Shown here: in pieces, positions 11,395 to 22,726 of the stretch | Layout of the letters: each line of letters starts with the position of its first letter | Position numbering within the stretch: position 1 is the first letter of the stretch | Assembly (NCBI RefSeq): GCF_900215435.1 | Contig: NZ_OCMY01000001.1 | Location: forward strand, 1,178,001 to 1,242,000 | Direction: 5' to 3' | Source: Candidatus Pantoea floridensis | GTDB taxonomy: Bacteria > Pseudomonadota > Gammaproteobacteria > Enterobacterales > Enterobacteriaceae | Length of the DNA stretch: 64,000 nucleotides | Notes under the pieces: model-generated | Seen by the model: the letters and a program-made list of their open reading frames with translations, nothing else | The model's database searches: none | What the model was told of the DNA's origin: nothing | Made by a program: the position numbers and the translations under genes

Positions 11395-12543
11395 TTACTT
11401 CGCGTTAGAACGGTAAGCTTCGATCAGTTCGATAAAGTGATCGAACAGCGGCGCCGCGTCGTGCGGGCCTGGGCTTGCTTCCGGGTGTCCCTGGAAGCTG
11501 AAAGCCGGTTTGTCGGTGCGGTGAATACCCTGCACGGTTTGGTCAAACAGCGACACATGCGTCACGCGCAGATTCGCTGGCAACTGGCTGTCATCAACCG
11601 CAAAACCATGGTTCTGCGCGGTAATCATCACGGTATTGTTATCGAGATCTTTCACCGGATGGTTCCCGCCGTGGTGGCCGAGTTTCATCTTGACGGTTTT
11701 GGCACCGCTCGCCAGCGCTAACAGCTGATGGCCGAGGCAGATACCAAATACGGGAATATCCGTTTTCAGGAACGCCTGAATGGCCTTAATGGCGTAGTCG
11801 CACGGCTCAGGATCGCCAGGACCGTTCGACAGGAAAATACCGTCTGGATTAAGTGCCAGCACGTCTTCCGCCGAAGTTTGTGCCGGTACCACCGTCAGGC
11901 GGCAGCCGCGATCCACCAGCATGCGCAGGATGTTGCGCTTAGCGCCGTAATCGTACGCCACCACATGGAATGGCAGCGCTTCGGCGCTTTTTTGCTCCGG
12001 CAGGTCGCCTTCCAGCGTCCAGCTGCCCTGCTGCCACGCGTAAGTTTCTGCGGTGGTGACTTCTTTCGCCAGATCCATCCCTTTCAGGCCCGGGAACGCC
12101 TGCGCTTTCTGCAGCGCCAGTGCGGCATCCGGATTATCGCCCGCAATAATGCAGCCGCTCTGTGCACCTTTCTCACGCAGCAAACGGGTCAGTTTGCGCG
12201 TATCAATATCGGCGATGCCGACGATGTTATTGCGCTGCAGATAAGCTGACAGGCTTTCTTCACTGCGGAAGTTGCTGGTAATCAGCGGCAGATCGCGAAT
12301 AACGAGGCCTTGTGCATGAATTTGGCTGGATTCTTCATCAGCGGCGTTAACGCCAACATTGCCGATATGGGGATAAGTGAGGGTAACGATTTGGCGGGAA
12401 TAGGAAGGATCAGTGAGGATTTCTTGATAACCGGTCATTGAAGTGTTGAAAACAACTTCTCCCACTGCCGACCCCGTAGCCCCAATGGCCCGACCGTGGA
12501 ATTGGGTTCCGTCTTCCAGAACCAAGAGCGCTGACTTAATCAA
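11395..12543 (-). CDS. carA: Carbamoyl-phosphate synthase small subunit CarA (TTG start)
   Basis: CarA is the class I glutamine amidotransferase subunit that releases ammonia for CarB. The nucleophile is in [13 protein letters not shown] (Cys near residue 269) with the His/Glu pair in [11 protein letters not shown]. The start is TTG at 12543, reading [12 protein letters not shown], preceded by a strong GGAGG 8 bases upstream; this gives 382 aa, as in E. coli carA, which also uses TTG. An upstream ATG at 12570 is in frame, but it lies inside the ArgR-box region and is not supported. Confidence 0.97.
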   Translation of the reverse strand: MIKSALLVLEDGTQFHGRAIGATGSAVGEVVFNTSMTGYQEILTDPSYSRQIVTLTYPHIGNVGVNAADEESSQIHAQGLVIRDLPLITSNFRSEESLSAYLQRNNIVGIADIDTRKLTRLLREKGAQSGCIIAGDNPDAALALQKAQAFPGLKGMDLAKEVTTAETYAWQQGSWTLEGDLPEQKSAEALPFHVVAYDYGAKRNILRMLVDRGCRLTVVPAQTSAEDVLALNPDGIFLSNGPGDPEPCDYAIKAIQAFLKTDIPVFGICLGHQLLALASGAKTVKMKLGHHGGNHPVKDLDNNTVMITAQNHGFAVDDSQLPANLRVTHVSLFDQTVQGIHRTDKPAFSFQGHPEASPGPHDAAPLFDHFIELIEAYRSNAK

Positions 12544-12553
12544 AACATCCTCC

Positions 12554-12592
12554 AGGGAATAAACAGTCACAATATTTGCATATTAATTCAAA
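12554..12592 (-). promoter_or_regulatory. Tandem ARG boxes (ArgR operator) at carAB P2
   Basis: On the minus strand, TTTGAATTAATATGCAAA (plus 12575-12592) matches the 18-bp ARG-box consensus at all but one defined position. A second box, TGTGACTGTTTATTCCCT (12554-12571), follows after exactly 3 bp, the spacing of ArgR hexamer sites. They cover the promoter-proximal region just before the Shine-Dalgarno, as in E. coli carAB. A P2 candidate overlaps box 1: TTGATT, 18 bp, TAATAT. Confidence 0.85.
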
Positions 12593-12652
12593 AGCAGTGC
12601 CAGAATCAATGCAAAACCCGCCTGAGTACTCGAATTTTGGCAAATTGCGCGC

Positions 12653-12681
12653 ATTCTAATGATAGGCCTGTGCCTTGTCTA
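12653..12681 (-). promoter_or_regulatory. Candidate carAB upstream promoter P1
   Basis: TAGACA (minus, plus 12676-12681) and TAGAAT (plus 12653-12658) are separated by 17 bp, about 110 bp upstream of the carA start; this is the position and form of the pyrimidine-regulated P1 of E. coli. The rest of 12682-12937 is AT-rich with no gene; it contains a TTTTTGACCATTTGGTCAAA palindrome near 12821-12840 that resembles sequence upstream of E. coli carAB. Confidence 0.65.
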
Positions 12682-12928
12682 CACCATGAGGTTATTTTTT
12701 TGTATATTTCGGGCACCTGAATGTTAAAAATGACGAAAGACGATAAAAGAGTGAGATAACTCGGAAAAATAATCGGTTGCCTGACGGCAATAATTACAAA
12801 GTGGTGCTAACGCGCATAAATTTTTGACCAAATGGTCAAAAATGACCTTTTGAAGCCTGATAATTAGACTTAATCAATCCAAAACAACAAGTTCATAGAC
12901 ATAATGACTCAAGATTAGTTTTTTTTAC

Positions 12929-12959
12929 ATAAAATAAAGGGCAATGATCACATTGCCCT
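12929..12959 (-). terminator. Rho-independent terminator of dapB
   Basis: Arms AGGGCAATG (12938-12946) and CATTGCCCT (12951-12959) form a 9-bp stem. On the minus strand it runs into TTATTTTATG. It lies 54 bases after the dapB stop. Confidence 0.75.
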
Positions 12960-13013
12960 CGTCAATCAAGGTCTTACCGATTGAAATAACCACATCACGA
13001 TGGTTCACAACAC

Positions 13014-13835
<822 letters not shown>

Positions 13836-14000
13836 TCATTCCTGATACAAATCTATGCATATAAAGCGTAAACAGGTTAACGGTCCGATAACCGTCACGC
13901 CACAATAATAAAGGGATAATAAGAATTTTATGCCAGCCGCGGAACATTATCAGTAAAAGCAATCCCGCATGTTGGAAGTGGGATTTTCCGTGGCGACAGA

Positions 14001-14028
14001 CAAAGAAAAGGCCGAACAATGTCGGCCT
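14001..14028 (-). terminator. Rho-independent terminator of the ribF-ileS-lspA-fkpB-ispH operon
   Basis: AGGCCGA (14009-14015) pairs with TCGGCCT (14022-14028). On the minus strand it is followed by TTTCTTTG. It lies 24 bases beyond the ispH stop. Confidence 0.8.
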
Positions 14029-14052
14029 GATTTCTACTGCGGCGTGAACCGC

Positions 14053-15006
14053 TTACTGCACGTTGCGCACGTCGACGCGCAGTTCTTTCGGTACTTCAAA
14101 CACAATGTTCTCTTCGCGACCAATCAGCTCAATGGCGGCTTCACCACCAAGCTCGCGCAAACGTTGAATCACCTGCTGCACCAGAATGTCCGGCGCTGAT
14201 GCCCCCGCCGTAACGCCGATGACCTGCTTATCTTTAACCCACTCTTCCTGGATGTCATCCGCTGAGTCGATCAACTTCGCCAGCTTGCCGGCACGCTGCG
14301 CCAGTTCCGCCAGCCGGTTGGAGTTAGAGGAGTTTTTCGAACCCACCACCAACACCACTTCGGCATCACGCGCCAGCACGCGCACCGCTTCCTGACGATT
14401 GGTAGTGGCGTAGCAGATGTCATCTTTACGTGGGCCGATAATCGCCGGGAAGCGCTGACGCAAGGCATCAATCACGTCCGAGGTATCATCAACGGAAAGC
14501 GTGGTCTGCGTCATAAAGCACAGGTTGCTCTCATCTTTCACATTCAACTTGAAGACGTCTTCCGGAGATTCCACCAAATACATGCCGCCGTTCGGATTGC
14601 TGTATTGGCCCATGGTCCCTTCCACTTCAGGATGACCCGCATGACCAATAAGAATGGCTTCAACACCTTTACGGCTGGCGCGCGCCACTTCCATATGCAC
14701 TTTAGTCACCAGCGGACAGGTGGCATCAAACAGCATGGTAAGGTTACGTGCTTTGGCTTCAGCGCGAACGGCTTGTGATACACCGTGCGCGGAGAAGATC
14801 AGAATCGCGTTGTCCGGCACTTCAGCGATCTCTTCAATGAAGATTGCACCGCGCTCGCGCAGGCTGCTCACCACGTAGCGGTTATGTACTACTTCGTGAC
14901 GCACGTAGATGGGCGCGCCGTACATCTCCAGCGCGCGCTCAACGATGCTGATGGCGCGATCAACGCCTGCGCAGAAACCGCGTGGGTTAGCTAACAGGAT
15001 TTGCAT
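14053..15006 (-). CDS. ispH: 4-hydroxy-3-methylbut-2-enyl diphosphate reductase IspH (LytB)
   Basis: IspH is the last enzyme of the MEP isoprenoid pathway and gives IPP and DMAPP; it contains an Fe-S cluster. The three cluster cysteines are visible: NPRGFCAG (Cys12), [11 protein letters not shown] and [13 protein letters not shown]. The frame extends upstream to 15117 inside fkpB, but [14 protein letters not shown] at 15006 is the family start and gives 317 aa (E. coli 316). It overlaps the 3' end of fkpB by 20 bases. Confidence 0.97.
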   Translation of the reverse strand: MQILLANPRGFCAGVDRAISIVERALEMYGAPIYVRHEVVHNRYVVSSLRERGAIFIEEIAEVPDNAILIFSAHGVSQAVRAEAKARNLTMLFDATCPLVTKVHMEVARASRKGVEAILIGHAGHPEVEGTMGQYSNPNGGMYLVESPEDVFKLNVKDESNLCFMTQTTLSVDDTSDVIDALRQRFPAIIGPRKDDICYATTNRQEAVRVLARDAEVVLVVGSKNSSNSNRLAELAQRAGKLAKLIDSADDIQEEWVKDKQVIGVTAGASAPDILVQQVIQRLRELGGEAAIELIGREENIVFEVPKELRVDVRNVQ

Positions 15007-15457
15007 CGTTGGCCTCCAGCACCGGATCAATCTCCAGCACTTCAATGTCGAACTGAATGCGTTGACCCGCCAGCGGATGGTTAAAATCCACGGTGATCGA
15101 GTCGCCAGAAACTTCACGGATCACACCCGGCATTTCGCTGCCGCCTCGACCGCTAAACAGCATGATGGCGCCCACTTCCGGTTCGCCCGCATCGTTGAAG
15201 TCACGACGCGAGAAGTACTGAACCAGGTCAGGACTGGTGCCGCCAAACGCATCTTCCGGTTCCAGTGTAAAGGCGTGCTTATCACCCACTTTACGCCCGA
15301 TGAGATGCTGTTCCAGCGCGGCCGATAAGCTGCCATCACCCAGACGGAACAGCGCAGGTTTGCCGTTGGCGCGCGTGGATTCAGCTGTCGAGCCATCTTC
15401 CAGCTTCAGTGTAAAATGCACCAGCAACGCGCTATCGCGCTGAACTAAGTCTGTCAT
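14987..15457 (-). CDS. fkpB: FKBP-type peptidyl-prolyl isomerase FkpB (SlpA)
   Basis: This is a 156-aa SlyD-like FKBP with an inserted chaperone flap ([16 protein letters not shown]... to ...[22 protein letters not shown]). It is cytoplasmic and has roles in proline isomerisation and chaperoning. The last codons (EANDANPVS) run 20 bases into ispH, making the protein a little longer than the 149-aa E. coli protein. It lies 3 bases downstream of lspA, inside the ileS-lspA-fkpB-ispH run. Confidence 0.95.
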   Translation of the reverse strand: MTDLVQRDSALLVHFTLKLEDGSTAESTRANGKPALFRLGDGSLSAALEQHLIGRKVGDKHAFTLEPEDAFGGTSPDLVQYFSRRDFNDAGEPEVGAIMLFSGRGGSEMPGVIREVSGDSITVDFNHPLAGQRIQFDIEVLEIDPVLEANDANPVS

Positions 15458-15460
15458 CTT

Positions 15461-15961
15461 TTATTCCTTAGCCGGTTTGCCGTTCGGGCTGAGAAAACCT
15501 TCTAACACCACCAGCGCCGCCCCGATGCAGATGGCGCAATCGGCGATATTAAAGGTTGCGAAGTGCCAGTCACCGACATAGAAGTCGATAAAATCGACCA
15601 CAAAGCCGTGATATGAACGGTCAAACAGGTTGCCTAACGCCCCGCCGATAATCAGCGCGTAGGCGATATTGGTTAACTTGTTAGCGGCGCGGTTGCGATA
15701 CATCATCACCAGCAGCGCCACCACGATAGCAATGGCGATACCGGCAAAGAACCAGCGCTGCCAGCCGCCTTTATCCGCCAGGAAGCTGAACGCCGCGCCG
15801 TAGTTGTGCGCGTAGAACAGATTCAGGAACGGCATAAGTGGCTGCGTTTCATGCAGCATCATGTTGTTGATGACCCACATCTTGCTACCAAAATCGATGG
15901 CAATCACCACCAGCACCAGCCACAGCCAGCGCAAACCGGTTGAACAAAGCGCTTTACTCAT
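15461..15961 (-). CDS. lspA: Lipoprotein signal peptidase LspA (signal peptidase II)
   Basis: LspA cleaves the signal peptide of diacylglyceryl-modified prolipoproteins at the inner membrane. The 166-aa protein has four hydrophobic helices and the two conserved catalytic aspartate regions ([10 protein letters not shown]...VVDFIDF and [11 protein letters not shown]), plus the NYGAAFSFL motif. Its ATG shares a base with the ileS stop (TGATG), so translation is coupled. Confidence 0.97.
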   Translation of the reverse strand: MSKALCSTGLRWLWLVLVVIAIDFGSKMWVINNMMLHETQPLMPFLNLFYAHNYGAAFSFLADKGGWQRWFFAGIAIAIVVALLVMMYRNRAANKLTNIAYALIIGGALGNLFDRSYHGFVVDFIDFYVGDWHFATFNIADCAICIGAALVVLEGFLSPNGKPAKE

Positions 15962-18780
15962 CAGGCAAATTTCCGCTGTTCGCCATTACCGGCAACGTTG
16001 GTATAGCAACGACCGCATACTGCAGCGTGCTCGGGATTCTGGCCTACATCGGTAGTGTAATGCCAGCAGCGCGGACATTTCTCGCCTTCAGCTTTGTGCA
16101 GCGCGATTTTCAGACCTTTTAACAACTCGCTCTGCTGCGCTTCATCGCTGGCTGTGGCGTAATCCGCTACGGTTGCGCCTGAGGTTAGCAGCACAAAGCG
16201 CAGCTCATCGCCCAGCGCCTGCAGCTTGGCTGCCAGCTCGGCATCCGCGTACAGCGTGACCGTGGCTTCCAGCGCACCACCGATGCGTTTATCGCTACGT
16301 GCCTGTTCAATAACCTTGTTCACTTCGCCACGCACTTTCAGCAGGTCATCCCAGTAGGCGTCGTTCAGCGCTTCGTTATCCGCTAAACCAAACAGGCCTT
16401 GATACCACTCTTCGGTGAACACGTATTTCACGCGATCGCCCGGCAGATAACCCCAGATTTCATCGGCGGTGAAGGACATGATGGGCGCCATCCAGCGCAC
16501 CAGCGCTTCCACAATGTGCCACAGCGCGGTTTGGCAGCTGCGACGCGCCAGGCTATCGCCTTTCGCGGTGTACTGACGATCTTTGATCACATCGAGATAG
16601 AACGAGCCCATTTCGATGGAGCAGAAGTGCATCAGGCGCTGCACCACTTCATGGAAATCATAGTTCTCGTAGGACTGCACGATATCCTGCTGCGCTGCCA
16701 GCGCACGGCCGACCGCCCAGCGATCTACCACGACCATTTCTTCCGGCTTCACGCAGTCGGTCGCCGGGTTGAAGCCAGCGAGGTTAGCCAGCAGGAAACG
16801 CGCGGTGTTACGGATACGACGATAGCTATCTGCGGCACGCTTGAGGATTTCGTCGGATACCGCCATCTCACCGGAGTAATCGGTTGAGGCAACCCACAGA
16901 CGCAGAATGTCCGCGCCCAGCTTATCCATGACGTCCTGCGGTGCCACGGTGTTGCCGATGGATTTCGACATCTTGCGGCCCTGACCGTCAACGGTAAAGC
17001 CGTGCGTCAGTACCTGACGATAAGGCGCTTTGCCTTTCATTGCCGTGGAAATCATCAGGGAAGACATGAACCAGCCGCGATGCTGATCCGACCCTTCCAG
17101 ATACATATCTGGCGTGTGGCCACCAAACTCTGGACGCGCATCCACCACCGAGTAGCTGGTCGATCCGGAGTCAAACCAGACGTCTAAGGTATCTGGCACT
17201 TTCATGTAGTGATCAGCGTCGTCGCCCATGAGATCGCGCGGATCGAGATCCCACCATGCCTGGATGCCGTCCTGCTCAACCCGTTTGGCGACTTTTTCCA
17301 TCAGCTCCAGGGTATCTGGGTGCAGCTGCTCGCTCTCTTTATGCACGAACAGCGCCATCGGCACGCCCCACGTACGCTGACGTGAGATACACCAGTCTGG
17401 ACGGTTGGCCACCATCGCTTCGATACGCGCCTGGCCCCAATCCGGAATCCACTGCACGCCTTTAATCTCTTTCAGCGACTGCGCACGCAGGCCTTTCTGA
17501 TCCATGCTGATGAACCATTGCGGCGTAGCGCGGAAGATGATCGGCGTTTTGTGACGCCAGCAGTGCGGATAGCTGTGCAGCAGTTTCTCAACGTGCAGCA
17601 GCGCGCCCTTCTCTTTCAGCAGCTCAACGATCATGTCGTTGGCTTTAAAGACGTTCACGCCATCCAGCGTAGGATACGTGCCTGGCAGATAAGCGCCGTC
17701 CGGACCAACCGGATTGGCGGTTTCCAGGCCATATTTCTGTCCGATCACATAGTCATCCGGGCCGTGACCAGGTGCAGTGTGTACCGCACCGGTACCGGCT
17801 TCCAGGGTTACGTGTTCACCCAGAACTACTTTGGATTGGATCTGCTCAAGGAACGGATGCTGGAACAGTTGCAGCTCAAGTGCCGCGCCGTTGCATTCGC
17901 CCAGCACTGTCCAGTCGCTGATGCCGGCGCGCTTCATCACGCTTTCGACCATCTCTTTAGCGAGGATCAGACTGCGGCCTTCAATCTGCAGCAGCTGGTA
18001 TTCAAATTCCGGATGCAGCGAGATACCGCGGTTGGCCGGCATAGTCCACGGCGTGGTGGTCCAGATAACCAGAGAAACCGGGCCTTCTGAAGCCGTCACG
18101 CCAAACTTCGCGCGCACTGCGTCAGCATCAACGGCATTGAACATCACGTCGATGGATGGCGAGGTTTTGTCGTAGTACTCGACTTCCGCTTCAGCCAACG
18201 CAGAACGGCAATCCATGCACCAGTGCACCGGCTTGGCGCCTTTGTGCAGATGTCCGTTGCCGATGATTTTACCCAGCGCGCGGATGATGTTGGCTTCAGT
18301 CTGGAAATTCATCGTCAGGTAAGGACGATCCCAGTCGCCTAATACGCCGAGACGGATGAAGTCATTTTTCTGACCTTCTACCTGCTCAGCCGCATATTGA
18401 CGGCAAGCTGCACGGAATTCAGCCGCGCTCACTTTCTCGCCCGGCTTACCGATCATCTGCTCAACTTTGTGTTCAATCGGCAAGCCGTGGCAGTCCCAAC
18501 CAGGAACGTACGGCGAGTCATAGCCCGCCATGCCTTTCGACTTAACGATAATGTCTTTCAGAATCTTGTTAACTGAGTGACCAATATGAATGCTGCCGTT
18601 CGCATAAGGAGGGCCATCATGCAGAATAAAGGTTTTTTTCCCTTTTTTGGCTTCGCGGATGATGCCGTACAGGTTGTCATCATACCAACGTTGCAGCATT
18701 CCCGGTTCACGCTTGGCCAGATCGCCACGCATCGGGAACCCCGTTTCCGGCAAATTCAGGGTAGATTTATAGTCACTCAT
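15961..18780 (-). CDS. ileS: Isoleucyl-tRNA synthetase IleS
   Basis: IleS is the class I aminoacyl-tRNA synthetase for isoleucine. The 939-aa protein has the HIGH signature in GSIHIGHS (residues 65-68), the CP1 editing domain ([15 protein letters not shown]), KMSKS in [10 protein letters not shown] near residue 603 and a C-terminal zinc site (CPRCWHY...CGRCY). This is the bacterial-type, mupirocin-sensitive architecture (E. coli 938 aa). ribF ends 27 bases upstream. Confidence 0.98.
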   Translation of the reverse strand: MSDYKSTLNLPETGFPMRGDLAKREPGMLQRWYDDNLYGIIREAKKGKKTFILHDGPPYANGSIHIGHSVNKILKDIIVKSKGMAGYDSPYVPGWDCHGLPIEHKVEQMIGKPGEKVSAAEFRAACRQYAAEQVEGQKNDFIRLGVLGDWDRPYLTMNFQTEANIIRALGKIIGNGHLHKGAKPVHWCMDCRSALAEAEVEYYDKTSPSIDVMFNAVDADAVRAKFGVTASEGPVSLVIWTTTPWTMPANRGISLHPEFEYQLLQIEGRSLILAKEMVESVMKRAGISDWTVLGECNGAALELQLFQHPFLEQIQSKVVLGEHVTLEAGTGAVHTAPGHGPDDYVIGQKYGLETANPVGPDGAYLPGTYPTLDGVNVFKANDMIVELLKEKGALLHVEKLLHSYPHCWRHKTPIIFRATPQWFISMDQKGLRAQSLKEIKGVQWIPDWGQARIEAMVANRPDWCISRQRTWGVPMALFVHKESEQLHPDTLELMEKVAKRVEQDGIQAWWDLDPRDLMGDDADHYMKVPDTLDVWFDSGSTSYSVVDARPEFGGHTPDMYLEGSDQHRGWFMSSLMISTAMKGKAPYRQVLTHGFTVDGQGRKMSKSIGNTVAPQDVMDKLGADILRLWVASTDYSGEMAVSDEILKRAADSYRRIRNTARFLLANLAGFNPATDCVKPEEMVVVDRWAVGRALAAQQDIVQSYENYDFHEVVQRLMHFCSIEMGSFYLDVIKDRQYTAKGDSLARRSCQTALWHIVEALVRWMAPIMSFTADEIWGYLPGDRVKYVFTEEWYQGLFGLADNEALNDAYWDDLLKVRGEVNKVIEQARSDKRIGGALEATVTLYADAELAAKLQALGDELRFVLLTSGATVADYATASDEAQQSELLKGLKIALHKAEGEKCPRCWHYTTDVGQNPEHAAVCGRCYTNVAGNGEQRKFA

Positions 18781-18807
18781 CAGATTCTCGATTCCGTATT
18801 TCGGTCA

Positions 18808-19746
18808 TTAAACCGGTGTTTTTAGCCCAAAGAATTGGCGGGCCGTCACCACATCTTTCGCAATTTGTTCTTTCAACGCGTCCAGCGAAGCGAAACGCTG
18901 TTCATCGCGAATCTTCTGTTTCAGCACCACTTCAATGTGACGCCCATAAAGATTCATATGTGTGTCAAGCAGATGAACTTCAAGCTGCTGACGTAAACCT
19001 TTCACCGTTGGACGTGTACCAATATTTGCCACGCCCGGCAGCGGCTGTTCGCCGAGGCCTAAAACTTCAACCGCGAACACGCCTTTCACCGGCGTAACGG
19101 TACGCCGTAAAGGAAGGTTAGCCGTAGGAAAACCGATGGTGCGCCCAAGTGCATCACCGTGCACTACGCGGCCTGAGATGCTGAATGGATGGCCCAGCAG
19201 CGCTTCAGCTTGCGCAAAGTCATCCTGCGCTAGCGCCTGACGAACACCTGTGCTGCTGATACGCTTGCCGCTATCACAAAAAGTCTGGGTGCTGATGACC
19301 TCAAAGCCATACTCCGCACCGGCTTTCTGTAATAACAGGAAATCCCCCTGGCGACCAGCGCCAAAGCGGAAATCATCGCCGACCGCGAGGAATTTAACGT
19401 TCAGCTTATCGACCAACAGCTCAGAGATAAAACTCTGCGCTGAATGCGCAGCAAAGCGGCGATCGAAACGCACGCAGAGCACCGCATCGACGCCCGCTTG
19501 TTCGAGGTATTTCAGTTTTTCACGTAAACGCGTGAGGCGCGCCGGGGCTTTATCGCCAGCGAACAATTCAAGCGGTTGTGGCTCGAACAGCATCACCACC
19601 ACCGGCAGATTGCGTTGTCGTCCTTCGGCAATCAGTTGCGCCATCAAAGCCTGGTGGCCGCGATGTACGCCGTCGAAATTACCAATGGTCAGGACGCAGC
19701 CGCGATGCTGCTCTTTCAGATTATAAATACCGCGGATAAACTTCAT
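18808..19746 (-). CDS. ribF: Bifunctional riboflavin kinase / FAD synthetase RibF
   Basis: RibF converts riboflavin to FMN and then FAD. The 312-aa protein has the N-terminal adenylyltransferase fold (TIGNFDGVHRGHQALM, then the ISSTGVRQAL loop) and the C-terminal kinase domain (GRTIGFPTANL, GVANIGTRPTVKG). It is the first gene of the ribF-ileS-lspA-fkpB-ispH operon and is divergent from rpsT. Confidence 0.97.
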   Translation of the reverse strand: MKFIRGIYNLKEQHRGCVLTIGNFDGVHRGHQALMAQLIAEGRQRNLPVVVMLFEPQPLELFAGDKAPARLTRLREKLKYLEQAGVDAVLCVRFDRRFAAHSAQSFISELLVDKLNVKFLAVGDDFRFGAGRQGDFLLLQKAGAEYGFEVISTQTFCDSGKRISSTGVRQALAQDDFAQAEALLGHPFSISGRVVHGDALGRTIGFPTANLPLRRTVTPVKGVFAVEVLGLGEQPLPGVANIGTRPTVKGLRQQLEVHLLDTHMNLYGRHIEVVLKQKIRDEQRFASLDALKEQIAKDVVTARQFFGLKTPV

Positions 19747-19988
19747 GGCTGACTCAAACCGGTGGAAATCGGCGGATTATACCCTTGAATGGCGTTGAGG
19801 TTAACCCGTATACGTGCCTTTCCTGCTTCTGAAGCGGGTTAATCCGTATGTGGGCAGTCGCTTAGCAAGGATCTGAAGATTTTTGCTGCGAAATACTGTA
19901 TTCAACGACGCGTTGCTGGTAGAATCCTGCGCCATCAATTACGTAATCGAGTGTTGTTACTAAAACGACGCTTATTTGCACAAATCCA

Positions 19989-20017
19989 TTGACATAAGAA
20001 GGCGCAAAAGGCATAGT
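19989..20017 (+). promoter_or_regulatory. Strong sigma-70 promoter of rpsT
   Basis: TTGACA (19989-19994) and CATAGT (20012-20017) are 17 bp apart, followed by a short leader to the TTG start at 20065. Sequence and placement correspond to the downstream rpsT promoter of E. coli. The 318-base gap 19747-20064 holds no gene; a second upstream rpsT promoter (TAGAAT at about 19920) is possible but less clear. Confidence 0.8.
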
Positions 20018-20064
20018 CCTCGGCCTTTGATTTGTCCATATAGATCACATTTGGGAGTTGGACC

Positions 20065-20328
20065 TTGGCTAATATCAAATCAGCTAAGAAACGCGCCGTA
20101 ACATCTGAGAAACGTCGCAAGCATAACGCAAGCAACCGTTCAATGATGCGTACTTTCATCAAGAAAGTATACGCGGCTATCGCAACAGGCGACAAAGCTG
20201 CTGCGCAGAACGCATTCAACGAAATGCAACCACTCGTGGACCGTCAGGCTGCTAAAGGTCTGATCCACAAAAACAAAGCTGCACGTCATAAAGCAAACCT
20301 GACTGCACAGATCAACAAACTGGCTTAA
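20065..20328 (+). CDS. rpsT: 30S ribosomal protein S20 (TTG start)
   Basis: S20 binds 16S rRNA early in 30S assembly. The 87-aa product is very Lys/Arg/Ala-rich ([20 protein letters not shown]..., full family length). The start is TTG with GGGAG upstream, as in E. coli, where the weak start contributes to autogenous control. It is monocistronic, with its own promoter and terminator. Confidence 0.98.
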   Translation: MANIKSAKKRAVTSEKRRKHNASNRSMMRTFIKKVYAAIATGDKAAAQNAFNEMQPLVDRQAAKGLIHKNKAARHKANLTAQINKLA

Positions 20329-20358
20329 TCGCCCGTCTGTTAATCGCTTTGTAGAAAG

Positions 20359-20382
20359 AACCGGCGCTTAGCCGGTTTTTTT
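20359..20382 (+). terminator. Rho-independent terminator of rpsT
   Basis: AACCGGC / GCCGGTT (20359-20365 and 20371-20377) form a 7-bp stem with loop GCTTA, followed by a T run. It lies about 30 bases past the stop codon. Confidence 0.9.
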
Positions 20383-20389
20383 ATGCCTG

Positions 20390-21289
20390 TCATTCCGTGG
20401 TAAACAGCGTACTGAAATCGCGATGGCAAATCCGCTGTACCGCCGGATGCTGGATCATACGTTCGGCAAAGATCACGTGATACTCCTCCAGCACCGTATC
20501 TAAACGCCCAATTTCCCGGATAGCATCATCACGATAGATGTCTGCGCCGTACAGTGAGGGGGCGACGAAAATCGCGTTATTTAGCGCACCAAACGCCTTC
20601 ATCAATGCCGCATCATCAAATTCCCCCAGAATCTCCACCTGCAAACCCTGGCTATGAATCCAGTTCAGCAGTTTGCGTCCGAGCATGGAGCGCCGTCCCG
20701 GAATCAACAAGCGTCGCGCTTCCAGACAAGCGGGAAACGGCATGGTTGGCAACGGGGTGTGACACCAGAAGCTAACTGGACACTCACCAAGTTTGACCGA
20801 AAACAGCCCTTCCTGCTGCGTGGAATCAATCGGGCAATCGGAGAGGATCATATCCAGCTTATGCTGGCTGAGCTGCTCCAGCAGCATCTCGTGTGTCGAT
20901 TCAAAGCAGCGCAGATGGATTCTCTCATCAGCGACCACCGCAGCTTCCAGCACCTTGCTCACCAACTGCTTAGACAGTGCATCCGCGACGCCCACGTCAA
21001 ACAGCAGATGCGACTCTTTGCGGTAGTTAACGATATCGAGCATCTCCTGGCTCAACATGAACATGCGGTCGGCGTAACGGAACACCAATTGTCCGAGTTC
21101 TGAAGGCACTAAGCCGCGTCCCTGACGGCGAAACAGCACGCCGCCTAACTGCTCTTCCAGTGACTTAATCTGGCCGGTAACGGTTTGTGGCGCAAGGCAC
21201 AGCACATCTGCCGCCCGCACCACTGAGCCGGTTTTGCACACCTGCCAGAAATAGTAGAGATGATTGAAGTTAAGCTGATTCATCGGCAA
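20390..21289 (-). CDS. nhaR: LysR-family regulator NhaR
   Basis: NhaR activates nhaA in response to Na+. The 299-aa protein has a typical LysR winged HTH (residues about 9-65, [30 protein letters not shown]) and effector domain. Segments [23 protein letters not shown] and [32 protein letters not shown] identify it as NhaR. The start could be at MPMNQ or, two codons later, MNQ. It follows nhaA by 31 bases. Confidence 0.95.
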   Translation of the reverse strand: MPMNQLNFNHLYYFWQVCKTGSVVRAADVLCLAPQTVTGQIKSLEEQLGGVLFRRQGRGLVPSELGQLVFRYADRMFMLSQEMLDIVNYRKESHLLFDVGVADALSKQLVSKVLEAAVVADERIHLRCFESTHEMLLEQLSQHKLDMILSDCPIDSTQQEGLFSVKLGECPVSFWCHTPLPTMPFPACLEARRLLIPGRRSMLGRKLLNWIHSQGLQVEILGEFDDAALMKAFGALNNAIFVAPSLYGADIYRDDAIREIGRLDTVLEEYHVIFAERMIQHPAVQRICHRDFSTLFTTE

Positions 21290-21320
21290 AAAAAGAGGGC
21301 TTGCGCCCCCTTTCCTCTCT

Positions 21321-22499
21321 TTAACGCAGTTTGATGCGCAGCAGCGTATAACCGATCACCGCTGAGAGCATTGAGCCGCTAAGAATCCCCAGTTTGGAGA
21401 AGGTCACCAGTTGCTCATGTGCGGCATCAAAGGCCAGCGAGCTGATAAATATCGACATGGTGAACCCAATACCGCACAGCACGCCAATCGCCATGATATC
21501 GCGTATCGTAGTGCCTGCAGGCAGCACCGCTAGCCGCCACTTCACCGCCAGCCAGCAGAACAGCGTAATACCCAACGGTTTACCGACCAGCAATCCCAGA
21601 ATGATACCGAGCGGTTCTGGCGACAGCGTATCCATAAAGGTAATGCCGCTCAATGATATACCGGCATTCGCAAAGGCAAACAGCGGCAGAATCAGCCAGT
21701 TTACCCATGGCATCAAGCCATGCGCTAAATGCTCAGCCGGTGAATGGCCGTTCTTCTCTTCCAGCGGCACAAAGAAGCCGACAACAACGCCCGCCAGCGT
21801 GGCGTGCACGCCAGATTTCAGCACCGCAGTCCACAGCACTATGCCGACCAGCATATAGATCGCGATATTGCGTACACCACAGCGATTAAGAATCGCCAGC
21901 AGCACAATTGCCCCCGCCGCCACGCTCAGCGACAGTACAGAAAGATCGCTGGTATAGAACAGCGCGATAATCACGATGGCGCCGAGGTCATCAATAATCG
22001 CCAGCGCCATCAGGAATACTTTCAGCGCGGTCGGAACACGACTTCCCAATAGAGCCAGCACGCCTAAAGCAAAGGCAATATCGGTAGCAGTGGGAATCGC
22101 CCAGCCATTGCGTGCAATAGGATCGCCATGGTTTAACGCAAAAAATATCAGTCCCGGTAAAACCATGCCGCCGAGCGCAGCAATAACCGGAAATATGGCG
22201 CGATCGCGGCTGGCCAGTTCGCCGGTAACCAGTTCGCGTTTCACTTCTAAGCCGATCACCAGGAAAAACAGCGCCATCATAGCGTCATTGATCCAGAGCA
22301 GCAGGTTTTTGCTGATATCTAATGCGCCAAAGCGAATTTGTACCGGTTGCGCAAGCAATGATTGATAGCCCTGAGCGGTCTCCGCGCTGTTCGCTAATAT
22401 CATTGCCACCACGGCGGCCAGAATCAGTACCAGGCCATTACTGGCATCACTGGCGATGAAGCTTTTCAGCAAGCTTCGAATAGTGCGGGGTTTGTTCAC
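21321..22499 (-). CDS. nhaA: Na+/H+ antiporter NhaA
   Basis: NhaA is an inner-membrane electrogenic exchanger (2 H+ in per Na+ out) for sodium and alkaline-pH homeostasis. The 392-aa protein has about twelve hydrophobic segments. The ion-binding aspartates are seen as the pair in [18 protein letters not shown] (Asp170/171, equivalent to E. coli 163/164), with the TM IV aspartate in [10 protein letters not shown] (Asp140, equivalent to 133). nhaR is directly downstream. The 227 bases between nhaA and dnaJ would hold the nhaA promoter; I could not pick hexamers with confidence. Confidence 0.97.
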   Translation of the reverse strand: MNKPRTIRSLLKSFIASDASNGLVLILAAVVAMILANSAETAQGYQSLLAQPVQIRFGALDISKNLLLWINDAMMALFFLVIGLEVKRELVTGELASRDRAIFPVIAALGGMVLPGLIFFALNHGDPIARNGWAIPTATDIAFALGVLALLGSRVPTALKVFLMALAIIDDLGAIVIIALFYTSDLSVLSLSVAAGAIVLLAILNRCGVRNIAIYMLVGIVLWTAVLKSGVHATLAGVVVGFFVPLEEKNGHSPAEHLAHGLMPWVNWLILPLFAFANAGISLSGITFMDTLSPEPLGIILGLLVGKPLGITLFCWLAVKWRLAVLPAGTTIRDIMAIGVLCGIGFTMSIFISSLAFDAAHEQLVTFSKLGILSGSMLSAVIGYTLLRIKLR

Positions 22500-22673
22500 A
22501 ACTCCTCCTGAGTAGAGACATTAGGCTGAGAAGTGTAGCGATTCAAACACCTCGTTAAAAGCAGCTTATTTCTCAGTGATTGCTCGATAATACCGATTTC
22601 TAGCAGTTTTTTTTGGCTTACATCAACTCCGGCAAAATTGAGCATATATCAGGAGCGGCGGGTTAACAGCGAA

Positions 22674-22706
22674 ACATAAAAAAAGCGGAGAGTTTCCTCT
22701 CCGCTT
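22674..22706 (-). terminator. Rho-independent terminator of dnaKJ
   Basis: AAGCGGAGAG (22683-22692) and CTCTCCGCTT (22697-22706) form a perfect 10-bp stem with a 4-base loop. On the minus strand a T run follows. It lies 20 bases beyond dnaJ. Confidence 0.9.
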
Positions 22707-22726
22707 CGTTAGCATGCCTGGCGAGA

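Noticed and set aside
16399..16887. 162-aa frame antisense to ileS, and similar long antisense frames in carB, thrA, uca and dnaK
   Set aside because: Long antisense frames arise from codon bias in GC-rich genes; none has a ribosome-binding site or domain.
19935..20219. 94-aa minus-strand reading frame over the rpsT leader and gene
   Set aside because: It is antisense to rpsT, with no ribosome-binding site or recognisable domain.
20390..22499. nhaAR as an acquired salt-tolerance module
   Set aside because: Position, order and protein lengths match the enterobacterial core, so it is ordinary backbone.
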